A DNA stretch of 6,261 nt from Burkholderiales bacterium (GCA_903643055.1 CAHJWV010000339.1:1-6261); one strand, 5' to 3'. Shown: positions 1-5,712, counted from the first letter of the stretch. Translations and numbers: made by a program. Notes: generated by a model from the letters alone, not told the origin.

Positions 1-315
1 GCTTTGCGGAAGTGGCGTTCCAGTAGCCCGGGGCTGAGAGTGCGCAGGCCTTTGGCCGATCGGTATGGTCAGGGCCTGCGCCATCGTTCAGGCCGATCCG
101 TGAACTGCGCGCTCAAAAATCGGCACACCTGCGTCGCGGCAGTCAGAGATCTGCAACTCTTCACCAAGACCGCTGCTTATGACGACCACGTCTCCGCCGG
201 CTTCAAGCGTTTCGGTTGAAACGCTTGAAGCGGTGGCCAATGCGCGGCGTGGTTCACGGCCAAGCCCCATCACCCTTCAAATACCGCCTTTGTTGCACCG
301 GAATATCATCGAGAC
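1..315. other. Left-edge region with no recognised gene
   Basis: I see no gene I can name here. On the - strand, one reading phase is open from the ATG at 270 to the window edge, broken only by a TGA at 88-90. It would encode a 60-aa piece (GTG/ATG start at 273/270) and then a frame from an ATG at 84 running off the edge. The same codon phase is also open on the + strand to 219, so the openness may only reflect high GC. A perfect 14-bp inverted repeat at 200-231 lies inside both frames, which argues against coding. A weak sigma70-like pair (TTCACG 253-258, 18-bp spacer, TCAAAT 277-282) could drive the + strand gene at 316, but it is low quality. Confidence 0.4.
200..231. repeat. Perfect 14-bp inverted repeat with 4-nt loop
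   Basis: The left arm GCTTCAAGCGTTTC (200-213) is exactly complementary to the right arm GAAACGCTTGAAGC (218-231), with the loop GGTT between them. No T-run follows on either strand, so it does not look like an intrinsic terminator. It sits about 85 bp upstream of the start of the cysteine-rich gene at 316 and upstream of its weak candidate promoter. It could therefore be an operator dyad, an RNA hairpin, or a remnant of a repeated element. The symmetry is seen directly; the role is unknown. Confidence 0.85.
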
Positions 316-597
316 ATGCGCAAGTTGATTGCCGTCCTCGTGGTGCTGCTCGGCTGCCTAACCTTTGTTGGGCAGTCGGTCGCGAGCGTTTCAGCCGGCT
401 ACAGTGATTGCTGCCTTCAGGGCTGCAAAGGCATGGCCCATTGCGTGAGCGCGACCTGCCAGACCTGTGCGATGCCTCAGCTGGCGCCCATGCCAGAACG
501 TTTGATCAGTGAGCCTGCGGACACGCCAGGCTGGTTGTCGACGGAAAGCCGTTTCGACGCAGGGCCGCTCAGCGGGCCGTGGACGCCCCCGGATTAG
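316..597 (+). CDS. Small exported cysteine-rich protein (unrecognised)
   Basis: This encodes a 93-aa protein that I cannot assign to a named family. It begins with a short basic N-terminus (MRK) and a hydrophobic stretch (about residues 4-20), with possible signal-peptidase sites after SVA (residue 23) or VSA (27). The exported part opens with a dense cysteine block: C32, C33, C37, C43, C48 and C51, with H42 and M40 among them. The C-terminal 40 residues are Pro-rich and lack Cys. A thiol block like this suggests metal(loid) binding or disulfides in the periplasm. CzcI-like small periplasmic proteins near metal-efflux genes are a loose comparison only. The sequence LLGC (11-14) resembles a lipobox but comes too early. 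The Shine-Dalgarno is weak (GAG, 4 nt before the ATG). The 42-aa cysteine-rich peptide follows after 45 bp on the same strand, so the two are probably one transcript. Confidence 0.7.
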   Translation: MRKLIAVLVVLLGCLTFVGQSVASVSAGYSDCCLQGCKGMAHCVSATCQTCAMPQLAPMPERLISEPADTPGWLSTESRFDAGPLSGPWTPPD

Positions 598-642
598 GTC
601 GATGTCTTACGTCACCCACTCATCAACATTCCAAGGACATCC

Positions 643-771
643 ATGAAATCCAAGCTCATCAAGATCAGCGCGGCCATCGTGCTGCTGGGCGGCTCGGCCG
701 CTGCGTTCGCCGCTCAGGCGTGCTGTGGCGACCTTGCCTGCTGTATCCAACACCTTCTGTGCTGCCTCTAA
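643..771 (+). CDS. Tiny exported peptide with three CC pairs
   Basis: This 42-aa ORF has a good Shine-Dalgarno (AAGGA 633-637, 5 nt before ATG). Residues 1-23 form a classic signal peptide: MKSKLIK basic end, hydrophobic core, AFA cleavage motif. The predicted mature peptide is AQACCGDLACCIQHLLCCL, 19 residues with six cysteines in three pairs (C27-C28, C33-C34, C40-C41) and one His (H37). The pairs recur every 6-7 residues, so in a helix they would fall roughly on one face. That suits thiolate binding of a soft metal or As(III), or several disulfides. The function is inferred and I do not recognise the family. The stop TAA is followed directly by a hairpin and then an intrinsic terminator, as expected for the last gene of a short operon with the gene at 316. 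Its base use matches the neighbours. Confidence 0.75.
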   Translation: MKSKLIKISAAIVLLGGSAAAFAAQACCGDLACCIQHLLCCL

Positions 772-791
772 GGTCTCACTGAATTGAGACC
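772..791 (+). repeat. Hairpin directly after the 42-aa peptide gene
   Basis: GGTCTCA (772-778) and TGAGACC (785-791) form a perfect 7-bp stem with a 6-nt loop. It starts at the first base after the TAA stop and abuts the terminator hairpin. It may protect the 3' end of the small mRNA; that role is inferred. Confidence 0.6.
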
Positions 792-792
792 G

Positions 793-817
793 GGCCGGCG
801 CAATGCGCCGGCCTTTT
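793..817 (+). terminator. Intrinsic terminator of the cysteine-rich gene pair
   Basis: GGCCGGCGC (793-801) pairs perfectly with GCGCCGGCC (805-813) around a 3-nt loop, and TTTT (814-817) follows on the + strand. This is a strong GC stem with a short U-tract, placed 21 bp after the stop of the 42-aa peptide gene. On the - strand no T-run follows the stem, so it would not obviously terminate the convergent ars operon, for which I see no clear intrinsic terminator. Confidence 0.8.
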
Positions 818-908
818 GCTTTGAAGTTGCCGTGCTTCACGCGATGGCCGTGAACGCTGTGGGCACCCTTGGCAGGTGATCTCAGGCTGAACCGCCACCC
901 GCCCAGAT

Positions 909-1640
909 TCATATCGAACCCTGGTTCACGCGTTTGGACAGTTCATCGGCGCTCTCCTTGCGCTCGCTGTAGCGGTCCACCAGGTAGGGACCGAGGTCGC
1001 GCGTCAGCAACGTGAACTTGAAGAGTTCTTCCATCACGTCGACAACGCGGTCGTAGAACGACGACGGCTTCATGCGGCCATCTTCATTGAACTCTGCGAA
1101 GGCCTGGGCTACCGATGACTGGTTGGGGATCGTCAGCATGCGCATCCAGCGGCCAAGCACGCGCAGCTGGTTGACCGCATTGAACGACTGTGAGCCGCCC
1201 GACACCTGCATCACGGCCAATGTCTTGCCCTGTGTGGGCCGCACCGAGCCCGATGACAGCGGAATCCAGTCGATCTGCGCCTTCATGATGCCCGTCATGG
1301 CGCCGTGGCGCTCCGGCGAGCACCACACCATGCCTTCGGACCAAGCGGCCAGCTCGCGCAGCTCCTGCACCTTGGGGTGGCTTGCAGGGGCGTCATCAGG
1401 CAAGGGCAAGCCGCTCGGGTTGAAGATGCGCACCTCGGCACCCATGGCTTCCAGCAGGCGGGCGGCTTCGAAGGTCAGCAGGCGGCTGTAGGAGCGTTCG
1501 CGCAAAGAGCCGTAAAGCATCAGCAAACGCGGCCGGTGCTGGGACGGGGCCGGCCTCGTCAGGCGGTCCTGGGTCGGCACGTCGAAAAGGTCTGCGCGCA
1601 GCGCCGGCAAGCTGGCGTCGGGAAACAGCCGCTCAGACAT
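909..1640 (-). CDS. arsH: ArsH, FMN-dependent organoarsenical oxidase
   Basis: This encodes a 243-aa flavodoxin-fold protein of the NADPH-dependent FMN reductase superfamily. ArsH enzymes oxidise trivalent organoarsenicals to less toxic pentavalent forms and can reduce flavin, in the cytoplasm. Visible hallmarks are the FMN-phosphate loop [10 protein letters not shown] (residues 44-53), the family signature [20 protein letters not shown] (108-127), and the SGGSQSFN segment (147-154). Length fits the family. I chose the ATG at 1640. An in-frame GTG at 1652 is possible, but a GGTGAGG stretch that can act as ribosome binding site lies just before the ATG. The start overlaps the end of the aquaporin gene by 8 nt (ATGTCTGA), indicating translational coupling. 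It is the last gene of the operon. Confidence 0.95.
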   Translation of the reverse strand: MSERLFPDASLPALRADLFDVPTQDRLTRPAPSQHRPRLLMLYGSLRERSYSRLLTFEAARLLEAMGAEVRIFNPSGLPLPDDAPASHPKVQELRELAAWSEGMVWCSPERHGAMTGIMKAQIDWIPLSSGSVRPTQGKTLAVMQVSGGSQSFNAVNQLRVLGRWMRMLTIPNQSSVAQAFAEFNEDGRMKPSSFYDRVVDVMEELFKFTLLTRDLGPYLVDRYSERKESADELSKRVNQGSI

Positions 1641-2322
1641 GGTCAGCCTCACCAGGCGCCCGGCCTGTGGTCTTGGCCGTCGACGCCGACAGCAGGTGCT
1701 GCACGCCGACCGCCAGCGCGGCGCCGATCAGCTCGGCGATCACGAAACCAGGGGCGCTCACCGGCGCGATGCCCGCGAAGCTTTCGCTGAACATGCGGCC
1801 GAAGACCGCGGCGGGGTTCGCGAACGACGTGGACGCCGTGAACCAGTAGGCTGCGCCGATGTAGGCCGCCACCATCGCAGCCACACGCGAGGGCGGCGCC
1901 CGCAGGATCACCAGCAACAGCCCGAAGGTCGCCACGGCCTCGGCAATCCACTGCCCGGTACCGCTGCGCAGATGGGTCGAGAACTGCAGGATGCTCATGT
2001 CGAACATCGCATGGGACAGCCAGGCACCGAGCATGGCGCCGAATAACTGGGCGGCGATGTACGGCAGCAGCGCGGCCAGTGGCAGCTCGCCCCGCCAAGC
2101 CATGACGGCGCTCACCGCCGGGTTGAAGTGGGCGCCGCTGACGGGGCCAAACACCTCGATCAGCACGTAGAGCCCACCGACGGTGGCCAGCGTGTTGGCC
2201 AACAACGCGACAGCGACATTGCCGCCGGACAGGCGCTCGGCCATGACGCCTGAACCGATCACGACCGCCAGTAGCAGCGCGGTGCCCAGGCCTTCGGCGA
2301 GAAGCTTGCGGGGCAGGCTCAT
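1633..2322 (-). CDS. aqpS: AqpS-type aquaporin, arsenite channel
   Basis: This is a 229-aa MIP-family channel in the inner membrane with about six hydrophobic segments. It has both pore motifs: HFNPAVS (NPA at residues 67-69) and [11 protein letters not shown] (NPA at 169-171). Its place between arsC and arsH matches the AqpS role known from Sinorhizobium meliloti. There arsenite made by ArsC leaves the cell by downhill flow through the channel, with no pump needed. The residue directly after the second NPA is Ala172, not the Arg that narrows the filter of most aquaporins; this fits a wider metalloid-permeable pore (inference). The start at 2322 lies 2 nt after the arsC stop. The frame is open further upstream inside arsC, but translation from there would add a low-complexity tail unlike any MIP protein. 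The 3' end overlaps arsH by 8 nt. Confidence 0.93.
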   Translation of the reverse strand: MSLPRKLLAEGLGTALLLAVVIGSGVMAERLSGGNVAVALLANTLATVGGLYVLIEVFGPVSGAHFNPAVSAVMAWRGELPLAALLPYIAAQLFGAMLGAWLSHAMFDMSILQFSTHLRSGTGQWIAEAVATFGLLLVILRAPPSRVAAMVAAYIGAAYWFTASTSFANPAAVFGRMFSESFAGIAPVSAPGFVIAELIGAALAVGVQHLLSASTAKTTGRAPGEADHV

Positions 2323-2324
2323 GC

Positions 2325-2828
2325 TCAGCTCTTGCCAATCTCGATCAGAGCCTGCTGCAGCTCGCTCTTGCTCAGGTCCTCCAACGGCAATTGCAGAAGC
2401 TGCAGCATGCGGTAGCCGACGGCCTGGCGCGTCAGCTCGAATGCGCGGCGCTTGCTTTCGTCGCCACCCTCGGCGTTCGACGGATCCGGATAGCCCCAAT
2501 GCACCTTGACCGGCTGGCCGTTGCCGCCAAAGAAGACCGGGCATGGCTCGGCTGCGGCGCTATCGCAGACGGTGATGACGATGGACAGCGGCGGCGCACC
2601 GTCCTGGCTGAACCGGTCCCAGCTCTTGCTGAAGTAGCCGCTGGTGTCGATGCCGGCGTTCTGCAGCGCTTCGACGGCAAAGGGGTTGATGCGGCCGCTC
2701 GGGGCGCTGCCGGCGCTGTGCGCCTGCACGTCCTTGCCGAGCTTCTTCGCCCAGTGGTTGAGCATGCCTTCACTGAGGACGCTGCGGGCGGAGTTGTGCG
2801 TGCAGAGGAAGAGAACGTGTGTCGTCAT
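2325..2828 (-). CDS. arsC: Arsenate reductase, LMW-phosphatase type
   Basis: This 167-aa protein reduces arsenate to arsenite in the cytoplasm. It has the low-molecular-weight phosphatase anion loop CTHNSARS (C9 to R15/S16), the family-typical TVCDSAAAEPCP with candidate redox cysteines C88 and C96, and D115 in the YPDPS segment as likely general acid. The three-cysteine layout resembles thioredoxin-coupled enzymes such as plasmid pI258 ArsC; whether thioredoxin or glutaredoxin is the partner cannot be told from sequence alone. The ATG at 2828 has no visible Shine-Dalgarno (GACCCCTCGCA precedes it). A small open frame ends 9 nt upstream, so arsC may rely on translational coupling. The aquaporin gene starts 2 nt after its stop. 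Confidence 0.95.
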   Translation of the reverse strand: MTTHVLFLCTHNSARSVLSEGMLNHWAKKLGKDVQAHSAGSAPSGRINPFAVEALQNAGIDTSGYFSKSWDRFSQDGAPPLSIVITVCDSAAAEPCPVFFGGNGQPVKVHWGYPDPSNAEGGDESKRRAFELTRQAVGYRMLQLLQLPLEDLSKSELQQALIEIGKS

Positions 2829-2837
2829 TGCGAGGGG

Positions 2838-2949
2838 TCAGCGAGTGCCGATTTGTTGAGTCTCGTGCTGGATGGCGAAGGGCTCCAGCTGGGTGATGGC
2901 CGTGCCCGCAGCAGCTCTATGCAGCGCCGTTGGGGGTGTTGTCGAGCAT
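2838..2949 (-). pseudogene. Possible frameshifted small ORF between arsR and arsC
   Basis: The 139-bp gap between arsR and arsC is not featureless. On the - strand an ATG at 2949 has a good Shine-Dalgarno (GAGG, 5 nt before it), but its frame stops after 10 codons (MLDNTPNGAA) at 2917-2919. Removing one C from the C5 run (2932-2936) would give a continuous 36-aa frame ending TQLEPFAIQHETQQIGTR at the TGA at 2838-2840, only 9 nt before arsC. The same end frame is also open without any shift from a GTG at 2978 that overlaps arsR, giving 46 aa. It may be a broken small gene, a slippage site, a sequencing error, or chance. I do not recognise the peptide. Confidence 0.22.
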
Positions 2950-2967
2950 GGGAACCTCGGGTGGGAG

Positions 2968-3294
2968 TCAGCAAGCACAGGAAGCGGCGCTGCTCTCGAC
3001 AACGCAAGCCTCGCCCTGGCAGCAGTTCTGGGTCAGGTAGCCGAGCAGCGCGTTCATCCGCTCGTAGTTGGCGCGGTAGATCAGGTTGCGGCTGACGCGT
3101 TCCTGCGTGACAAGGCCGGCGTTGACGAGTTCCTTCAGGTGGAAGGACAGCGTCGCTGGCGGCGTGCCCAGCGCCTCTTGGATGGCGCCCGGGGTCAGAC
3201 CGGGCGCTCCGACCACCACAAGCGCACGAAAAACCTGCAGACGCAAAGGCTGCGCCAATGCAGTAAGGCCGTTGATGACTTCTTTATCTTCCAT
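2968..3294 (-). CDS. arsR: ArsR-family As(III)-responsive repressor
   Basis: This 108-aa winged-helix dimeric repressor has a typical length. The recognition-helix region is TPPATLSFHLKELVNAGLV (about 44-62), preceded by the ALAQPLRLQVFRAL helix. It lacks the classic CVC motif in the alpha3 helix seen in R773 ArsR. Instead it has C91, C92 and C97 near the C-terminus, the arrangement of the Acidithiobacillus ferrooxidans-type As(III) site, plus a tail with C106 and C108. The ATG at 3294 was chosen because the frame upstream runs through the operator palindrome. No Shine-Dalgarno is visible, and the predicted transcription start coincides with the ATG, so the mRNA may be leaderless. It heads the arsC-aqpS-arsH operon and should repress it, releasing DNA when As(III) binds. 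Confidence 0.93.
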   Translation of the reverse strand: MEDKEVINGLTALAQPLRLQVFRALVVVGAPGLTPGAIQEALGTPPATLSFHLKELVNAGLVTQERVSRNLIYRANYERMNALLGYLTQNCCQGEACVVESSAASCAC

Positions 3295-3295
3295 A

Positions 3296-3321
3296 ATTTC
3301 ATTATTCTGGAATAATGAAAT
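3296..3321. promoter_or_regulatory. ArsR operator, perfect 26-bp palindrome
   Basis: ATTTCATTATTC (3296-3307) and GAATAATGAAAT (3310-3321) are exact reverse complements around a 2-bp centre. The palindrome ends 2 bp before the arsR ATG and overlaps the -10 box and most of the spacer of the predicted promoter. A bound dimer would therefore block RNA polymerase. The AT-rich imperfect dyad is typical of ArsR/SmtB operators; this one is perfect. Autoregulation by the adjacent arsR product is the natural inference. Confidence 0.85.
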
Positions 3322-3329
3322 ATATGCAA
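3301..3329 (-). promoter_or_regulatory. Predicted sigma70 promoter of the ars operon
   Basis: On the - strand, TTGCAT (3329-3324) is followed by a 17-bp spacer and AATAAT (3306-3301), a 5-of-6 match to TATAAT. The expected transcription start, about 7 bp further on, is the A of the arsR ATG at 3294, which implies little or no leader. The -35 box matches only 3 of 6 positions, as is common for regulated promoters. The location inside the operator supports the call. Confidence 0.55.
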
Positions 3330-3442
3330 GTCGCGGTGGGGCTGTGGCCTGTCGCAAAGTTCAACCCACGGTCACCGGCTGGGTGGGCGTGGGGATCATC
3401 CTTTTCGGGCCTCGGTTTGCGGCAGGCCGGAATCGGCGGCTC

Positions 3443-4624
3443 TCAAGGCGTCAGCGCATCGACCTGCTGCTGGGCCTCGTTGACGTCTTTGCTCAGCTCG
3501 GTGAGATAGCGATCGCGTTCCTCGCTGCGCCATTCGGCATCGGAAAAACTGGCCAGCGCATAGGTCTGGCTGGTGTGAATGATGCCGGCCTGGCGGGCCA
3601 TCATCGAACGGTCGGGATAGCGGTCGGGCAGCAGCAGAAAGCCCTGCACATCACGCAGGCTCAGCGGAAATCCCGGCTTGCCGTCACGCACCAGCTTGCC
3701 AAACAGCGGCAGGCGAAACTCCTGCATGCCCGCCGGCATTTCGTCATTGAAGTTCAACAGCGCAAATGGCTTGCCAGTGGCGTCGTCCACCCGGGCGCTG
3801 ATGACATAACGGCCCGCCTGAGTGATCTTGGCTTTCAGGTAGAAATTGAGCGAGCCGGCCTCCAACGCCTCGCGCACGCCGGCCCATTCCGCAGGAATCT
3901 GCGGGTTGTAGACGACGTCGAAGTACACATTGCCGAGCTGCCCGTTCTGGTTCAGATAGACCTGGGTTCGGATCGTGCCGGCAAAGTCGGCGAAGCCTGC
4001 GGTCGCGGGCTGCAGCGTGGCACTCAACACATGGTCGGGCGAACCGCTGTCGATGAAGCTCACCACCGCCTGCGGCCTGCCGATCACCTGGCGCGGGTCG
4101 GGTAAATCAAACGCCGAAGCACGGGTGGCCAGCAATGGCAGCGGGGCGCCGTTGTCATCGACGGCCCGCACGGTGAAGCTCACGGTCTCGCTGCCGCCGG
4201 CAAAAATGCGGTCTTGTGTGGTGCGGATTCGAACGCCTTTGACCGGCTCGCCACCGGGGGAGCGCAGCGGCATGCTTTCAGCGACAGGATCGAAGGGCCG
4301 CTGCTGATCGGAATGTTCAGCGATCGGGCGCGCCTCAGGGGGATAACGCGTCGAAGCCTTGTAGCTCTCAAGCGTGTCTTGTGCGCGGACCAGCCGGTCT
4401 TTCCAAATCACCCGTTGCTCTTGCCGGCGACGCACCGCTTCATCGTTATAGGGAGCGCGACTTTCGGTGTGCGGCACCGATGCGGCCGGGGCTCGCGCAG
4501 ACGCTGCCGCGACAGGCTCGTCTGCAGGCGCGGCCCGGCCGGTCAGCAGCACACCCAACACCACTGCAACCGCCACGATGCCCAACACCGTCGCGGCCGC
4601 CGTTGACTTCCCGGGCTTCTTCAT
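3443..4624 (-). CDS. Membrane-anchored beta-rich envelope protein (unknown)
   Basis: I do not recognise this 393-aa protein. Residues 1-10 are basic, 11-28 form a single hydrophobic signal-anchor, and 31-58 are an Ala/Pro-rich linker, so the bulk should lie in the periplasm. Next come a charged helix-like stretch (61-88), a conspicuous Pro-rich segment STRYPPEARPIAEHSDQQRP (91-110), and two beta-rich parts (about 128-240 and 255-335) with Ig-like strand patterning (VSFTVRAVDDNGAPLP, GRYVISARVDDATG). It ends in a charged C-terminal helix (361-392). There is no cysteine, unlike its upstream neighbour. The Shine-Dalgarno AGGAG lies 9 nt before the ATG. It starts 78 bp after the stop of the hydrolase-like gene on the same strand, so the two are probably co-transcribed. 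The next gene downstream is arsR, 148 bp away with its own promoter, so a link to arsenic is not implied. Confidence 0.8.
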   Translation of the reverse strand: MKKPGKSTAAATVLGIVAVAVVLGVLLTGRAAPADEPVAAASARAPAASVPHTESRAPYNDEAVRRRQEQRVIWKDRLVRAQDTLESYKASTRYPPEARPIAEHSDQQRPFDPVAESMPLRSPGGEPVKGVRIRTTQDRIFAGGSETVSFTVRAVDDNGAPLPLLATRASAFDLPDPRQVIGRPQAVVSFIDSGSPDHVLSATLQPATAGFADFAGTIRTQVYLNQNGQLGNVYFDVVYNPQIPAEWAGVREALEAGSLNFYLKAKITQAGRYVISARVDDATGKPFALLNFNDEMPAGMQEFRLPLFGKLVRDGKPGFPLSLRDVQGFLLLPDRYPDRSMMARQAGIIHTSQTYALASFSDAEWRSEERDRYLTELSKDVNEAQQQVDALTP

Positions 4625-4654
4625 GCACTCAATCTCCTGGCCCCAAGAGGCGAA

Positions 4655-4678
4655 CGCCCCAGGCTCGATGCCGGGGCG
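4655..4678 (-). repeat. Intergenic hairpin between the two envelope genes
   Basis: Read on the - strand, CGCCCC-GGC (4678-4670) pairs with GCC-T-GGGGCG (4664-4655) around a 5-nt loop: nine pairs with one bulged T. No T-run follows, so it is not a standard intrinsic terminator. It lies 30 nt before the downstream start and could tune mRNA stability or expression of the second gene relative to the first. Confidence 0.5.
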
Positions 4679-4702
4679 ATGTCTTGCGCCGGCCCGGGCG
4701 CC

Positions 4703-5593
4703 TCAACGGGCGTAGGTTTGCATGTCGGCGCGAACCTTCGACGTGACACCTTCCCACTTCTGGTTGGTGCGGTGGCTGAAGGCTTCGGCATCGTCACGGA
4801 ATTCAACCGAGTGCCAGCTCCACTTCGACGTACCGTTTTCGTTTTTCGCGGTGCCCAGCGTCAGGTCGTTGCACAACCAGTTGCCTGGGTTGCAGTAGTT
4901 GCCACCCGATGAGCCGGAAACACCACCGCTGGAGTGATAGGCCACGGCCTCGTCATCCTGGCCGGGCAGCACGAACGAATAGGCCGTGCCCTTGGCACCC
5001 GCGTACATGTAGAACCAGGTCGAACGGGTATTGTTGTGGTCGTACAAGGCCCGTGCGGTACTGGTCTTCAGATCCGACACCAAAGGCTCCGACACCGCCC
5101 AATCGCCCACATCCGACAGTTCGCTGCCCCCGCCCGCACCTGCAGCCACCCGCACCCATTTGATGTTCCAGCCGGTCTGCGTACCACCGTCACTGTTCGA
5201 ACACTCACCATTCGAACCCGCTACCGGATTCTTCTTGTAGCGGGCGGTGCCGCCATACAGCGACAGCGTATAACCGATCATCAGATCGCCAGCGCTGTGC
5301 GCCGCCACGTAACACCAGTTCGGGCCGGTGCAGTGGCAATCGAGTGCATTGCGAACCAAATAGTTCTGGTCGGCAATGTGGCTGACGCCATCCCAGTTGA
5401 CCGACTTCTTGTTGACACCGGCTTCGGTGCCCGCAGGGCCCCAATAGGTGAAGTCGGCATAGTTTCCGGCGACACCGCTTTTGCTGGTACGACCATTGAT
5501 CCACAGCGAATAGTTGGTGGCCAGCGCCGCCGTGGCCAGCGTGACCAGCACACCACCGAACATCCAAAAACCAACGCGAACGGATGGACGCAT
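4703..5593 (-). CDS. Secreted six-cysteine protein, possible alpha/beta hydrolase
   Basis: This encodes 296 aa with a signal peptide (MRPSVRVGFW..., core to about residue 22, cleavage likely after ALA at 25). The mature protein has six cysteines (C86, C88, C94, C131, C234, C241), pointing to disulfides outside the cytoplasm. The segment CYVAAHSAGDLMIGY (94-108) looks like a lipase/esterase nucleophile elbow, with S100 in A-H-S-A-G. NYSLWINGRTSKSG (27-40) could supply an oxyanion-hole strand, and D213/D214 with H220 in GQDDEAVAYHSSGG could complete a Ser-Asp-His triad. This is a motif-level inference: the usual first Gly of GxSxG is Ala, and I cannot name a family. It is rich in Gly, Ser, Asn and Trp. 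A strong Shine-Dalgarno (AGAGGAG, about 7 nt before ATG) fixes the start. The anchored protein gene follows 78 bp downstream. Confidence 0.8.
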   Translation of the reverse strand: MRPSVRVGFWMFGGVLVTLATAALATNYSLWINGRTSKSGVAGNYADFTYWGPAGTEAGVNKKSVNWDGVSHIADQNYLVRNALDCHCTGPNWCYVAAHSAGDLMIGYTLSLYGGTARYKKNPVAGSNGECSNSDGGTQTGWNIKWVRVAAGAGGGSELSDVGDWAVSEPLVSDLKTSTARALYDHNNTRSTWFYMYAGAKGTAYSFVLPGQDDEAVAYHSSGGVSGSSGGNYCNPGNWLCNDLTLGTAKNENGTSKWSWHSVEFRDDAEAFSHRTNQKWEGVTSKVRADMQTYAR

Positions 5594-5676
5594 GTCGTTC
5601 TCCTCTTTCTATGTTTGAGCCTGGACAATCTTCTGATACACACCCGGGCCAGGCACCCCGTGGTCTCGAGCCCCAC

Positions 5677-5705
5677 AGTATGTCCATCGAAGTGCACCGA
5701 GACAA
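5677..5705 (-). promoter_or_regulatory. Candidate promoter for the secreted-protein pair
   Basis: On the - strand, TTGTCT (5705-5700), a 17-bp spacer and CATACT (5682-5677) each match the sigma70 consensus at 4 of 6 positions. A start near 5670 would give a leader of about 76 nt before the ATG at 5593. Moderate match only; other promoters are possible. Confidence 0.3.
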
Positions 5706-5712
5706 TTGGCGT

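Noticed and set aside
352..361. Lipobox-like LLGC in the 93-aa protein
   Set aside because: C14 follows only about 10 hydrophobic residues and has Leu at -2; a standard signal-peptidase I site at 23 or 27 fits better.
1641..1652. GTG start of arsH at 1652
   Set aside because: Possible, but the ATG at 1640 has ribosome-binding-like sequence just upstream and gives a typical ArsH N-terminus.
2323..2544. N-terminal extension of the aquaporin frame into arsC
   Set aside because: The frame stays open, but the added residues are Arg/Gly/Ala-rich antisense-like filler inside arsC, and the ATG at 2322 begins a standard MIP N-terminus.
3295..3357. Longer arsR start at 3357
   Set aside because: It would add 21 residues encoded by the operator and promoter sequence, and family proteins start near MEDKEVINGL.
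3330..3442. Terminator between the anchored-protein gene and arsR
   Set aside because: Only short imperfect GC stems are present (for example GGCC pairs around 3415-3430), without a T-tract; not strong enough to call.
3086..4105. Long + strand open frame (339 codons) across arsR and the anchored-protein gene
   Set aside because: It runs antisense over two well-supported genes and the operator, with composition typical of a shadow frame in GC-rich DNA.
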